NCBI GenBank assembly: GCA_017556705.1
Contig: JAFYMG010000013.1
Location: 1-64,000, forward strand
Direction of reading: 5' to 3'
Length of the DNA: 64,000 bases
Source: Paludibacteraceae bacterium
GTDB lineage: Bacteria; Bacteroidota; Bacteroidia; Bacteroidales; Paludibacteraceae
The notes under the pieces were generated by a model. The model saw nothing but the letters and a program-made list of their open reading frames with translations. It searched no databases and was not told where the DNA came from. Within the stretch, counting starts at the first letter, position 1. Each line of letters opens with the position of its first letter. The position numbers and the translations under genes were made by a program. Of this stretch, positions 26,684-36,010 are shown piece after piece.

Positions 26684-28528
26684 ATGAACATCATTTCTCT
26701 TCTCCGACGCTTTTTACCGCCCTATCGATGGCACGTAGCAGCTAATCTGTTTTTCAATGTCCTATCTACGATATTGTCGCTTTTTTCGTTTGCTACGATT
26801 ATCCCTGTATTGCAAATATTATTTGGATTGTCGGAGGTTGAGGCTACATATGTGCCATTGTCGGAGGTGGCTACAATGCAAGAGACTATTGAGGTGTTGA
26901 AGAATAACCTATATTATTTCCTTCAACTGAAGATTGATGCTCATGGTGCGCAATATGTGTTGCTAATGCTAGGTGGTTGTTTAGTACTACTTACTGGCCT
27001 AAAATGTCTTACTGCATGGTTGGCCAATTATTTCATGGTACCTATCCGTACAGGCGTACTGCGCGACTTACGTGCACAACTATATAAGAAAGTGGTCAGC
27101 TTGCCTATAGGCTTCTTTACTGAAGAGCGCAAGGGGGACGTGATGTCACGCATGACCAACGATGTGAATGAGGTGGAAGCGAGTATTATGTCCACATTGG
27201 ATATGCTTTTCAAGGATCCAGTTATGATACTTGTTTATCTCATAACTCTCTTCACTATCTCATGGCAACTCACGTTATTTGTGCTTATTTTGTTGCCTAT
27301 TGCTGGCTTCTTGATTGGACGTATTGGGCGTTCTCTCAAGCGTGCTTCGACTAAGGGACAAGAGCAAAATGCGGAGATTCTAACGCAGATAGATGAAACT
27401 TTGGGGGGATTGCGTGTTGTAAAAGCATTTAATGCCGAGGGTAAACTTAGCCAACGTTTCTTGCAACTTATCAATGCCACGCGTGCAACCTTCAATCGTA
27501 TCAATCGGCGTTATTATCTTGCTCATCCAGTATCAGAGTTTTTTGGCACTGCTTTAATCGCGATATTATTGTGGTTTGGAGGTACGCTAATTCTAGGTGA
27601 TAATTCTTCGATTGATGCTGCAACATTTATCTATTACCTAGTTATTTTCTATTCTATTATTAATCCTGCAAAGGATCTCAGTAAAGCTACCTATGGCATT
27701 CGTCGTGGCTTAGCCTCGTTGGAGCGAATAGATAAGATACTCGATGTAAAGAATAGTATTCGCGAAATAGAAGAGCCAAAGCAAATAACAGATTTTCAAT
27801 CGGTTATATGCTATGAGGATGTGTCGTTCGCCTATCATCCAGAGCGCCCCGTATTACAGCACATAAATCTCGAGATAAACAAGGGAAAAACGATTGCTTT
27901 GGTAGGACAATCAGGTAGTGGAAAGACTACAATGGCTGATCTATTACCTCGATTTTATGATCCAAACCAAGGACGCATCACTATTGATGGTATAGATATT
28001 CGTGAAGTCAAAACATTCGATCTTCGTGCACTCATGGGAAATGTCAATCAAGAGGCTATTCTATTCAACGACACATTCTATAATAATATCACTTTCGGAG
28101 TAGAATCAGCTACCATAGAGGAGGTGCGCCAAGCAGCACGTATTGCTAATGCCGATGATTTTATCATGGCAACTCCTAACCAATATCAGACAACGATTGG
28201 AGATCGCGGTTCTCGTCTCAGTGGCGGACAACGACAACGTATTTCCATCGCGCGTGCCATACTTAAGAATCCACCTATTTTGATTCTTGATGAGGCTACG
28301 TCGGCTTTGGATACTGAATCAGAGAAGTTAGTACAAGAGGCATTGGAAAATCTGATGAAAGATCGTACCACGTTGGTAGTGGCACACCGCCTGAGTACCA
28401 TACGCAATGCAGACCTTATCTGTGTACTGCATGAAGGGCAGATCGTAGAGCGTGGTACGCACGAAGAACTACTTGCACTCAATGGCTACTATCGTCGATT
28501 AATCGAAATGCAACAATCCAATTCTTAA
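26684..28528 (+). CDS. MsbA-like ABC exporter (fused membrane and ATPase domains)
   Basis: 614-residue half-transporter. Six membrane helices span about 15-320, then an ATPase domain with Walker A LVGQSGSGKTTM, Q-loop GNVNQEAILF, signature RLSGGQRQRISIARA, Walker B ILILDEATSALD and switch AHRLST. The family includes MsbA (lipid A flippase) and related lipid or drug exporters; the position right after lpxK supports a lipid A role. ATG at 26684 chosen over a TTG 12 bp upstream. Confidence 0.88.
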   Translation: MNIISLLRRFLPPYRWHVAANLFFNVLSTILSLFSFATIIPVLQILFGLSEVEATYVPLSEVATMQETIEVLKNNLYYFLQLKIDAHGAQYVLLMLGGCLVLLTGLKCLTAWLANYFMVPIRTGVLRDLRAQLYKKVVSLPIGFFTEERKGDVMSRMTNDVNEVEASIMSTLDMLFKDPVMILVYLITLFTISWQLTLFVLILLPIAGFLIGRIGRSLKRASTKGQEQNAEILTQIDETLGGLRVVKAFNAEGKLSQRFLQLINATRATFNRINRRYYLAHPVSEFFGTALIAILLWFGGTLILGDNSSIDAATFIYYLVIFYSIINPAKDLSKATYGIRRGLASLERIDKILDVKNSIREIEEPKQITDFQSVICYEDVSFAYHPERPVLQHINLEINKGKTIALVGQSGSGKTTMADLLPRFYDPNQGRITIDGIDIREVKTFDLRALMGNVNQEAILFNDTFYNNITFGVESATIEEVRQAARIANADDFIMATPNQYQTTIGDRGSRLSGGQRQRISIARAILKNPPILILDEATSALDTESEKLVQEALENLMKDRTTLVVAHRLSTIRNADLICVLHEGQIVERGTHEELLALNGYYRRLIEMQQSNS

Positions 28529-28537
28529 TTCATAACC

Positions 28538-29329
28538 ATGAAAAAAACTCTTTATCGCACTCTTGCTGCTATTGCAGTAGCCGCAACAATTGCAATGATA
28601 GGTCGTTCTTTCAATTCCAAAGACACAACTACAATGAATACGGATCATGCTTATCCTATGCTGGTAGATACTACCACTGCTAATCTCATCACGTACGATA
28701 TTACCAACTGTCGTGTGGATCTCGTGTGTGGGCATATGCCTGATACCACACAGGAGAATGTCATTCTATGTGCTGCTGCCGCGTTTACAGGCAAGTGTTT
28801 AGATACATTTGAGCACACCAATATATTAGGACAGCATATTTCCAATGCTGTTTTGTATAATGGATATACCGAGGACAAAGATGGGATACCATTCGAGCAA
28901 CGATATGCGCTGTTTATTTGGAAAGGGATTGATAATCAAGGTAATATATTGGAGAAAGGCTTCTACTCCTTGCCTAATGATTCGCTATTGAATCAAGTCG
29001 CAGAGCAGGGAGGGATGGCGTTTACACAACATTGGGTAATCAAAGATCGGCAAGTGTTTAAGCCCCTTATCCAACCGCTAGATAGAGTAGAACATTTCCG
29101 TTCTATCTGTCAAAAAGAAAATCATTTCTTTGTTATTGCCAATTGCGAACCAATCACATATCAACAATATCTGGATGCTTTGTTTGCTTTTGGCGTAGAG
29201 AATGCGTTGTATATGGATATGGGGACAGGGTGGAATCACTCTTTCTATCGAGATGCTGCTAACCAACTCCACATTTTGCACCCTAAAACACATGCGTATC
29301 CTACCAATTGGTTGGTAGTTTACAAATAA
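28538..29329 (+). CDS. Exported protein, possible phosphodiester glycosidase-like (NAGPA) fold
   Basis: 263 residues with an N-terminal signal (hydrophobic about 8-22). The mature part contains ITNCRVDLVCGHMPDT and, near the end, NALYMDMGTGWNHSFYRDA, reminiscent of the D-x-G motif region of NAGPA-type phosphodiester glycosidases; the match is weak and could be misleading. Starts 9 bp after the ABC exporter and ends in a 10-bp convergent overlap with the methyltransferase gene. Confidence 0.55.
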   Translation: MKKTLYRTLAAIAVAATIAMIGRSFNSKDTTTMNTDHAYPMLVDTTTANLITYDITNCRVDLVCGHMPDTTQENVILCAAAAFTGKCLDTFEHTNILGQHISNAVLYNGYTEDKDGIPFEQRYALFIWKGIDNQGNILEKGFYSLPNDSLLNQVAEQGGMAFTQHWVIKDRQVFKPLIQPLDRVEHFRSICQKENHFFVIANCEPITYQQYLDALFAFGVENALYMDMGTGWNHSFYRDAANQLHILHPKTHAYPTNWLVVYK

Positions 29330-30045
29330 AACTCTTTGGTCAATTCTTGATACTCTTTGCTGCGGGGAGAGGTTTCTGATTCGATGTAGAAGTTGCTAGT
29401 TTGTAGGGAGGATATTGTTGTATCCTTATGACTGAATGCCATAAGGATACGTTTGACGTCTTTTCCTGGTTTGGAATGTACGTAGGTAATATGTGTGGGT
29501 ATCAAATTATATTCTTGTGTCAATAGCAATATTTCTTGCTCTGCTTCTGCAGGTAATACCAAAGCCAATATGCCTTCTTGAGAGAGTAATCGTGCTGAAT
29601 GGTATATCAATTCGCGGTAAGATAATGTATCGGTGTGTCGTGCAGTAGCGCGTGCTTGGTTGGGGTTTTTAAGACTAGATTTAAAATAAGGTGGATTGCT
29701 TACTATGAGATCGTATTTTGTAAAGTTTTTACCAATATTCCAATTTTGCAGGGTAGAGTGGTGAGCATAAATTCTTTTTGACCAAGGTGAATGTTCAAAA
29801 TTATATTTTGCTTGTTTAACAGCATTTTCATCAATATCAATGGCATTCACTTCGCTAGATTGCATTCGTTGCGCAATCATCAACGCAATCAATCCGCTTC
29901 CTGTTCCTATATCTAGCACGCTCGCGCTCGCGCGAGGTGGTAATGGACACCATGCACCTAGCAACACACCATCGGTGCCTACTTTCATAGCACAACGATC
30001 ATGCCATACGGTGAACTGCTTAAAGCGAAAAAATGGTGCCCTCAT
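29320..30045 (-). CDS. tRNA1(Val) (adenine37-N6)-methyltransferase, TrmN6-like
   Basis: 241-residue class I SAM-dependent methyltransferase. FKQFTVWHDRCAMKVGTDGVLLG at the N-terminus is typical of TrmN6/YfiC, with the SAM-binding loop VLDIGTGSGLIALMIAQR (about 44-61), the acidic AIDIDENAV and the adenine-methylating motif SNPPYF (about 109-114). It would methylate A37 of tRNA-Val. Its 3' end overlaps the preceding convergent gene by 10 bp. Confidence 0.9.
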   Translation of the reverse strand: MRAPFFRFKQFTVWHDRCAMKVGTDGVLLGAWCPLPPRASASVLDIGTGSGLIALMIAQRMQSSEVNAIDIDENAVKQAKYNFEHSPWSKRIYAHHSTLQNWNIGKNFTKYDLIVSNPPYFKSSLKNPNQARATARHTDTLSYRELIYHSARLLSQEGILALVLPAEAEQEILLLTQEYNLIPTHITYVHSKPGKDVKRILMAFSHKDTTISSLQTSNFYIESETSPRSKEYQELTKEFYL

Positions 30046-30052
30046 AGGATTA

Positions 30053-30781
30053 TTAATATGTTGTCACGCACGTGTTATGGTGATGATGTGTACACGCACA
30101 TCCTTCTTCATGAGCGAAGATGTGTACACAGAGATAAATACCAAATCCGATAAACAATATAGCTGAGATATATCTCACCCATTTCTCTATTGTATGCAGA
30201 CGTTGGGTGAGAGATGAGAGTGTGACTGCACTATACGAAATAAGCCATGAAAGAATCATTATTGGAAGGCCAGTTCCCAGTCCGAAGACAATAGGCAATA
30301 TCCAATTCCATGCTGCAGGCAAGGTGATAGCAATATCTACCATCGTGAAAAAATATACCAAACGATGTGGGCAGAAGGCTATGGCAAAGAAAATGCCTAA
30401 CATAAATGACCAAAAACCACTGTTCTGACTATCTATACTTTTTAACCATTTACTCATGCCGTGGTCATGTTCATGATGGTGATGACCCGTAAATAGTAGC
30501 AATATTCCGCAAATAAGCATGAAACCAGCCAGCAATGGTTCGCTCCAGTGATCCAACCAATGTTTGATTCCATTAGTCTGAGCTCCCATGATAAAAGGAA
30601 TTGCCATCAGTGTGTAGGTAGCCAATTTGCCCAATACAAACATGAGTCCATTAAGTAGCACTTTGCGGCGATTTGCAATTTCTTTGTCGATATATCCAAT
30701 AGCTGCAATACTCGTGAAGAGTGTGCAGGGATCAAGTATCGTTAAAAAACCTAATAATAGCGATGTGAGGATATGTATCAT
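30053..30781 (-). CDS. DsbD/TauE-like membrane transporter with His-rich loops
   Basis: 242 residues with about six membrane helices. The first contains LDPCTLFTSIAAIGYID, resembling the Cys-Pro helix of CcdA/DsbD-type transporters, and a later one has AFCPHRLVYFF. A cytoplasmic or periplasmic loop is very His-rich (GHHHHEHDHG, about 100-110) and the tail again (CACTHHHHNTC), suggesting metal binding. Related proteins are annotated as sulfite exporter, cytochrome c biogenesis or ArsG-like permease, so the substrate is uncertain. Start at MIHILTS is dictated by the -7 box at 30817-30824. Confidence 0.68.
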   Translation of the reverse strand: MIHILTSLLLGFLTILDPCTLFTSIAAIGYIDKEIANRRKVLLNGLMFVLGKLATYTLMAIPFIMGAQTNGIKHWLDHWSEPLLAGFMLICGILLLFTGHHHHEHDHGMSKWLKSIDSQNSGFWSFMLGIFFAIAFCPHRLVYFFTMVDIAITLPAAWNWILPIVFGLGTGLPIMILSWLISYSAVTLSSLTQRLHTIEKWVRYISAILFIGFGIYLCVHIFAHEEGCACTHHHHNTCVTTY

Positions 30782-30816
30782 TTGGTGATTTATAGTTGAT
30801 TTTATAAATTTATGTG

Positions 30817-30824
30817 CAAAGGTA
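30817..30824 (-). promoter_or_regulatory. -7 box TACCTTTG for the His-rich transporter
   Basis: TACCTTTGC on the minus strand, 35 bp before the ATG at 30781; divergent from the NtrY-like kinase promoter. Confidence 0.7.
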
Positions 30825-30856
30825 GTAAAAAATTTGGATATGTGCAAAAAAAGTAG

Positions 30857-30864
30857 TATTTTTG
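30857..30864 (+). promoter_or_regulatory. -7 box TATTTTTG for the NtrY-like kinase
   Basis: TATTTTTGC ends only four bases before the GTG start at 30869, so transcription would begin at or within a base or two of the start codon (leaderless mRNA). Confidence 0.6.
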
Positions 30865-30868
30865 CAGC

Positions 30869-33082
30869 GTGAAAGGTATATGTAAAATAGTATTTATCCT
30901 TTGTGGATTGCTTTTTGTTTTATCTTCATGTAATCAAGTGTCCCGTACTAGTAGGCGTATCCAGCATACATTATACGAACAACAGCAACATGCAGAAGAA
31001 CTCACAAAGCACCTTTGCCATGCCATTGAGACGAATAATTTTGATTCTCTTTGGTCATATTCGCATATGGATGAAAACATCGTTTTCTATATTTACTATG
31101 GCAATCAGATGGTCTATTGGTCGAATGCATGGCTTGCTTCTTCCAGACAAGGGATTCCTACTATCTACGATCAATGGCATTTCATGCAGTGGGATAATGC
31201 TCAAGGTGTATGTTATAAAACAAAGGTTGGTGATTTCCAGATAATTGTAGCTATTCCTGTAAAATATAACTATTCTGTCACGAGTAGTCAATTACACAAT
31301 TCGTTTATAGCCCCTTTTCATGGTGATACACAGTTACAATTGACCAATCATCAAACTGTTAGCAATTCTTCCGTTTACTCGCATGACGGTGAATATCTAT
31401 TTTCGATTGATATACCTAGCGCAGATCAACAAGCCCAGTTTGTCGAATTGAAAGATGTGACGGATAATTTTTCGTATCGATCTATCTTTACGTCAAATGA
31501 CCAAACTGATGCTTCCGCCGATAAACTGCGTTCATATTACTGGTTGATTTTTATACTGATTATCATACTATTACTAGTTGCTATATTCAGTTTAGTGCGT
31601 TATCGTGGTTTTAGACGCATGCGATTAGGAGGTAAATTCCAAATTGTGCTCACGCCAATGGTTTTGGTGATATTGCTTTCCATTTTTTTGGTATCGATAG
31701 AACATTCGCGTCGTGTGTTTATCGAAACACAGCAGTTGAGATTGACCAAGAAAGCGCAATATGTGAAGATGTCATTGCAAAATATGTATTTCTGGGACCT
31801 AGCTTTGTCCAGTGCCAATACCAATTCGCTCAATATTGACTTGCGCGATATGAGTTTTGCATTTGAAACGGATATACACGTTTATGACCTCCATGGGCGT
31901 TTGATAGGTACCTCTGCACCACGTTTGTTTCAATTAGGGTTGTTGCCGATGCATATTGCGCCTCAACCTTTCTTCTTTGACAATACTACGGTACAACATG
32001 AGCATATAGGTGATGTGCGTTATCTCTCTGCTTATACTGATTTTATCAATGGTAGTTACTCGCAGATTGGCTATATTGCGTTGCCAAGTTTTATTTCGCA
32101 GAAAGAGATTAACGAACATTTGCAGGCATATATATTGAAGATTCTTCCCCTTTATTTGATATTGTTGTTAGTGTCTGTGGGCGTGGTGTGGGGTATATCC
32201 CATATGGTAACCTCTTCGCTCAGTATGGTTAGTGGACAATTAAAGAAACACCGTCTGGGAAAACCCGGAAAGCATATCGACTATTCTTTCTCCGATGAAG
32301 TGGGGGAATTGGTGACACACTACAATCAAATGATGGATGCTCTGGCAGAATCTACTGAACGTCTTGCACGCACAGAGCGTGAGATGGCATGGAGAACAAT
32401 GGCCAGACAAGTAGCACATGAGATTAATAATCCGCTCACACCGATGAAACTCACGCTCCAGCAATTGCAACGAACCAAAGGTACTGAGCGTTTCGATGCT
32501 GCATTTGATCGTTCTACACAATTGCTTATTGATCAGATTGATAATCTTAGTCATATCGCTAAATCATTCTCTTCGTTTGCTAAAATGCCAGAGGTTAATC
32601 CTACCACGGTCGATGTGGCTGAAAAATTATACAATTTCATCACCCTCATGCGCAATAACCCATCTGAGATACCTATTCGCTATATTGGTCCTGAGAAGGG
32701 AATCATGGCTATTGCTGATGCCGATCAAATTACGCAAGTATTTACCAATATTGTCAAAAATGCTATACAAGCCATGCAAGGGCGTCCAAATAGTGATATA
32801 ATCATTATTCTTAAATCACAGGTTAAGAATAATGCTACTGTTTCAAATATCTTGCAAAATTCTACTGCTAAATGGATTGAAATTTCCATTTCAGATAATG
32901 GACCTGGTATCGCATTGGAGGCACGCGAAAAGGTTTTTGTGCCTAACTTTACCACTAAAAATACAGGTGCTGGGTTAGGATTGCCTATTTCTAAAAATAT
33001 TGTTGAAGGTAGTGGTGGAAAGATTACTTTCCAAACTTCTGAAACAGGCACGACCTTTTATATATACCTCAAAAAGGCTTAG
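30869..33082 (+). CDS. NtrY-like sensor histidine kinase with lipoprotein-like N-terminus
   Basis: 737 residues starting at GTG. The N-terminus resembles a lipoprotein signal (FILCGLLFVLSSC). Transmembrane segments at about 225-243, 260-280 and 430-450 flank two extracytoplasmic regions. A HAMP-like linker precedes the H-box WRTMARQVAHEINNPLTPMK with His517, then NIVKNAIQAM (N-box), DNGPGIAL (G1) and GAGLGLPISKNIVEG (G2). The H-box is that of NtrY kinases, usually paired with NtrC-type regulators; none is adjacent. No other in-frame start exists near the N-terminus. Confidence 0.88.
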   Translation: MKGICKIVFILCGLLFVLSSCNQVSRTSRRIQHTLYEQQQHAEELTKHLCHAIETNNFDSLWSYSHMDENIVFYIYYGNQMVYWSNAWLASSRQGIPTIYDQWHFMQWDNAQGVCYKTKVGDFQIIVAIPVKYNYSVTSSQLHNSFIAPFHGDTQLQLTNHQTVSNSSVYSHDGEYLFSIDIPSADQQAQFVELKDVTDNFSYRSIFTSNDQTDASADKLRSYYWLIFILIIILLLVAIFSLVRYRGFRRMRLGGKFQIVLTPMVLVILLSIFLVSIEHSRRVFIETQQLRLTKKAQYVKMSLQNMYFWDLALSSANTNSLNIDLRDMSFAFETDIHVYDLHGRLIGTSAPRLFQLGLLPMHIAPQPFFFDNTTVQHEHIGDVRYLSAYTDFINGSYSQIGYIALPSFISQKEINEHLQAYILKILPLYLILLLVSVGVVWGISHMVTSSLSMVSGQLKKHRLGKPGKHIDYSFSDEVGELVTHYNQMMDALAESTERLARTEREMAWRTMARQVAHEINNPLTPMKLTLQQLQRTKGTERFDAAFDRSTQLLIDQIDNLSHIAKSFSSFAKMPEVNPTTVDVAEKLYNFITLMRNNPSEIPIRYIGPEKGIMAIADADQITQVFTNIVKNAIQAMQGRPNSDIIIILKSQVKNNATVSNILQNSTAKWIEISISDNGPGIALEAREKVFVPNFTTKNTGAGLGLPISKNIVEGSGGKITFQTSETGTTFYIYLKKA

Positions 33083-33097
33083 TTTGTTTTATGATAT

Positions 33098-33119
33098 GAC
33101 TATGTGATTACTATGTGAT
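33098..33119 (+). repeat. 11-bp tandem repeat, two units
   Basis: GACTATGTGAT followed by TACTATGTGAT in the spacer between the kinase and gdhA. Confidence 0.55.
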
Positions 33120-33231
33120 TCGTCATTCATCGTGAACCCTTAGATGCTATTTTAGATACTTTGCTTGTGTTTTTATGGCTGTTTTTTTGCAAAAAACATG
33201 TAATACTATTGCAAGATTTACAAAAAAGTTG

Positions 33232-33239
33232 TACCTTTG
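33232..33239 (+). promoter_or_regulatory. -7 box TACCTTTG for gdhA
   Basis: Lies 37 bp before the gdhA ATG, preceded by AAAAAAGTTG, the same upstream context as at several strong promoters in this window. Confidence 0.72.
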
Positions 33240-33276
33240 TAGCATCTTTTGTACAACTAACTAAAATAATACTGCA

Positions 33277-34620
33277 ATGAAAGTAACGGACATCATGCAG
33301 CATCTTGCTGCGAAGCATCCAGGCGAGGCAGAGTATTTGCAAGCCGTAGAAGAAGTCCTTGTATCCATCGAGGAAGTGTACAACCAACATCCTGAGTTTG
33401 AGAAGGCCAAGATCGTGGAGCGTATGGTGGAGCCAGATCGTATCTTCACCTTTCGCGTAACATGGGTGGACGACCAAGGCGAGGTGCAAACCAACCTCGG
33501 TTATCGTGTGCAATTTAACTCCGCGATTGGCCCTTACAAAGGCGGATTGCGTTTCCATAAGGCTGTTAACCCATCTATGCTCAAGTTCTTGGGCTTCGAG
33601 CAAACCTTCAAGAACGCCCTCACCACACTCCCAATGGGTGGTGCAAAGGGTGGCTCTGACTTCGACCCAGTGGGCAAGTCTGATGCGGAGATTATGCGTT
33701 TCTGCCAAGCGTTCATGCTCGAACTTTGGCACAATATCGGCGTAGATACCGATGTACCTGCAGGTGACGTAGGCGTAGGCGGTCGCGAGATTGGCTTCCT
33801 CAATGGTATGTATCAAAAGCTCGCTCGCGAGTATCATACTGGCGTTCTCACAGGCAAGGGCATGACTTGGGGAGGCTCTATTCTCCGTCCTGAGGCTACG
33901 GGCTATGGTGCGCTCTACTTCACAGAGCACCTTCTCCAACAAGCAGGCAAGTCTATTGGGGGCAAGACCGTGGCTATTTCTGGCTTCGGCAATGTGGCTT
34001 GGGGTGCAGCGCAAAAGGCTACCGAACTCGGTGCTAAGGTAGTGGCTATCTCTGGTCCTGACGGCGTATGCGCTATTCCAGAGGGTATCACCGCTGAGAT
34101 GATTGATTATATGTTGGTTATGCGTGCAAGCAACCGCAACAAAGTGCAAGATATGGCGGATAAGTTCCCTGCTCAAGCACACTTCACTGCGGGCAAGAAG
34201 GCATGGTCTGTACCTTGCGATATCGCTCTCCCATGTGCATTCCAAAACGAACTTAGCGAAGACGATGCTAAGGAATTGAAGGCTAATGGTTGCTGGTGCT
34301 GCTGCGAGGTAAGTAACATGGGGTGCCAACCTAGCGCTATCCACTACTTCCAACACAATGGCGTACTCTTTGCTCCTGGCAAGGCTGTGAACGCAGGTGG
34401 CGTGGCTACTTCAGGCTTGGAGATGACACAAAACTGCGAGCACCTCAGTTGGACAGCACAAGAGGTGGACGCACGCTTGCACCATATCATGGAGTCTATC
34501 CACGAGCAATGTGTGAAGTTTGGTACACAACCTGATGGCACTATCGACTACGTGAAGGGTGCTAATATCGCAGGCTTCATGAAGGTTGCCCAAGCTATGC
34601 TTGAACAAGGTATTATATAA
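33277..34620 (+). CDS. gdhA: NADP-type glutamate dehydrogenase
   Basis: 447-residue enzyme interconverting 2-oxoglutarate plus ammonium and glutamate. Substrate-binding YKGGLRFH, catalytic-loop lysine in LPMGGAKGGSDFDP (about 122-135), and dinucleotide-binding GFGNVAWGAA (about 235) are visible. The usual SEGANMP segment is replaced by a cysteine-rich version (CWCCCEVSNMGC, 339-350). Codon use is strongly biased toward C-ending codons compared with its neighbours, suggesting high expression. Single-gene unit bounded by its own promoter and a strong terminator. A 409-codon frame on the opposite strand is a by-product of this bias. Confidence 0.97.
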   Translation: MKVTDIMQHLAAKHPGEAEYLQAVEEVLVSIEEVYNQHPEFEKAKIVERMVEPDRIFTFRVTWVDDQGEVQTNLGYRVQFNSAIGPYKGGLRFHKAVNPSMLKFLGFEQTFKNALTTLPMGGAKGGSDFDPVGKSDAEIMRFCQAFMLELWHNIGVDTDVPAGDVGVGGREIGFLNGMYQKLAREYHTGVLTGKGMTWGGSILRPEATGYGALYFTEHLLQQAGKSIGGKTVAISGFGNVAWGAAQKATELGAKVVAISGPDGVCAIPEGITAEMIDYMLVMRASNRNKVQDMADKFPAQAHFTAGKKAWSVPCDIALPCAFQNELSEDDAKELKANGCWCCCEVSNMGCQPSAIHYFQHNGVLFAPGKAVNAGGVATSGLEMTQNCEHLSWTAQEVDARLHHIMESIHEQCVKFGTQPDGTIDYVKGANIAGFMKVAQAMLEQGII

Positions 34621-34635
34621 GAAACATAAATGATC

Positions 34636-34673
34636 AAAAAATAGCGTGCCCAATGCTGGGCACGCTATTTTTT
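34636..34673 (+). terminator. Strong terminator after gdhA
   Basis: Perfect 17-bp stem (arm AAAAAATAGCGTGCCCA) with a 4-nt loop and T-tract; it probably also stops the convergent lipoprotein gene. Confidence 0.92.
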
Positions 34674-34687
34674 GTATCGGTTAGGTG

Positions 34688-35737
34688 CTACTCCACCTTA
34701 GTCAGTGCCTTGACGATGACGTTTTTCAATGCCCAAGTATGGCTTGTTTCTGCAGTGTGGTATTTCCAAGCTATATAGCACTTACTACCAATCATTTCTG
34801 CAGGAAAACTAATGACACCAGACTCTGCATATTTCGTTGTCTCATAAGAGAAACCTGTTAACTCAATCCAAGTAGCAGATTTAACGTTGTCTGGATTACC
34901 ATCATAATCCTTAGAGATAACTACAGTATATTGATACTGATATTCCACGGGAATAGTATCGGAGAATTTATATTCAAAATTTAATGATGCTTCTGACATA
35001 TTAGTCAAATCCAAGACAGGAGTAATAAGCCAGTCTTCGTTGTTTATACCATTAATTTCGGTACGCATATTGGTGGTAGCACGTTTATATTTCCAAGTTT
35101 CTGCACCTCCAAAATCTTTAATGGTAAATGTGTCAATGGCAGTCTTATTGCTTAAATCTTTCTCAAAGATAACTACCTCTTCTGGCTCTGGCTTAGGTGC
35201 TACCATCAATGGATTAGTGCTCTTCCAAATATACGCAGCACCTTTACCTACTGTTTCATAGGTACCATTATAATTAGTCAGTTCACCATAAATTACCACG
35301 AAATCACCTATAGCAATCATGTTTGGATCTGTTATTTTCTGTCCATTTGTGCCATATACTTGGAATGCGTAAAAGTCATTTTGTGAATTTGCATTTTTTA
35401 CATCCTCGATATAAAACAACGCATTACCATATTGACTAATACCTTCGCTGTGCTTTGTACCAAATTTCTTCACCCATCCCATGATATAATATTTTGTGCC
35501 ACTTGTTGTACCACTCTCCAGACCAGCGCAAATTTCTCTTGCTTCTGCCACCGTAATCGCTTCTGCTGGAATGTTCCAACCTATAGTATCGGGGGCTTCT
35601 ACTGGAACAATCACTGGTGGAGTGCCATCGTCTGGACGGTCTATTGGACCAAATGGGGGAACTGACATTTCGCACGCGGCTAAACAACTAAGAATAGCTA
35701 TGCATGTAATTACTGAAAAATGTTTGATAAGTTTCAT
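34688..35737 (-). CDS. Surface lipoprotein with OB-fold and choice-of-anchor J-like domains
   Basis: 349 residues with a lipoprotein signal (ITCIAILSCLAAC). An OB-fold-like domain at about 65-165 (YYIMGWVKKF, FYAFQVYG, GDFVVIYGELTNYNGTYE) is related to those in the 43.2-kb protein and the 48.1-kb nuclease. The C-terminal half (WLITPVLDLTN, NFEYKF, YIAWKYHT) looks like a choice-of-anchor J/cleaved-adhesin jellyroll. Probably cell-surface; ligand unknown, but OB-folds raise nucleic acid as a candidate. Start MKLIKHF chosen because a longer frame adds only upstream A-rich codons. Confidence 0.75.
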   Translation of the reverse strand: MKLIKHFSVITCIAILSCLAACEMSVPPFGPIDRPDDGTPPVIVPVEAPDTIGWNIPAEAITVAEAREICAGLESGTTSGTKYYIMGWVKKFGTKHSEGISQYGNALFYIEDVKNANSQNDFYAFQVYGTNGQKITDPNMIAIGDFVVIYGELTNYNGTYETVGKGAAYIWKSTNPLMVAPKPEPEEVVIFEKDLSNKTAIDTFTIKDFGGAETWKYKRATTNMRTEINGINNEDWLITPVLDLTNMSEASLNFEYKFSDTIPVEYQYQYTVVISKDYDGNPDNVKSATWIELTGFSYETTKYAESGVISFPAEMIGSKCYIAWKYHTAETSHTWALKNVIVKALTKVE

Positions 35738-35794
35738 TGTATATAATTTTTTTGTTATTTTCTTAAAAATGCACACTCAACCAATTTCAACCTG

Positions 35795-35802
35795 CAAAGG
35801 TA
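35795..35802 (-). promoter_or_regulatory. -7 box TACCTTTG for the OB-fold lipoprotein
   Basis: TACCTTTGC on the minus strand, 57 bp before the ATG at 35737. Confidence 0.7.
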
Positions 35803-35927
35803 CAAAATCTTTGCTATACGTGCAAAAAAAACTTATAAAAAATTGCATTTTTTAGTACATAAATGCGTAAAATGAGAGAAAATATTATTTTTTATTAAAA
35901 ATATTTTGTGGATTGCGAAAAATGTAG

Positions 35928-35935
35928 TACCTTTG
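35928..35935 (+). promoter_or_regulatory. -7 box TACCTTTG for infC-rpmI-rplT
   Basis: TACCTTTGC at 35928-35936, giving a leader of about 70 nt before the AUA start of infC. Confidence 0.75.
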
Positions 35936-35995
35936 CACGCTGAATTGTGAACGTAGGTTCGTGTCGCAATCAAAACGCGTTTTTATTAATTAATT

Positions 35996-36004
35996 TAGGA
36001 GGGT
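35996..36004 (+). promoter_or_regulatory. Shine-Dalgarno sequence of infC, with in-frame stop
   Basis: TAGGAGGGT contains AGGAGG, rare in this genome. Its TAG (35996-35998) is in frame with infC, so translation cannot begin further upstream. The ATA at 36011 is 8 nt downstream of AGGAGG, an ideal spacing. Confidence 0.8.
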
Positions 36005-36010
36005 AAAACT

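Noticed and set aside
33127..34356. 409-codon open frame antisense to gdhA
   Set aside because: It is the mirror of a strongly codon-biased gene, has no recognisable domain, and gdhA itself is unambiguous with its own promoter and terminator.
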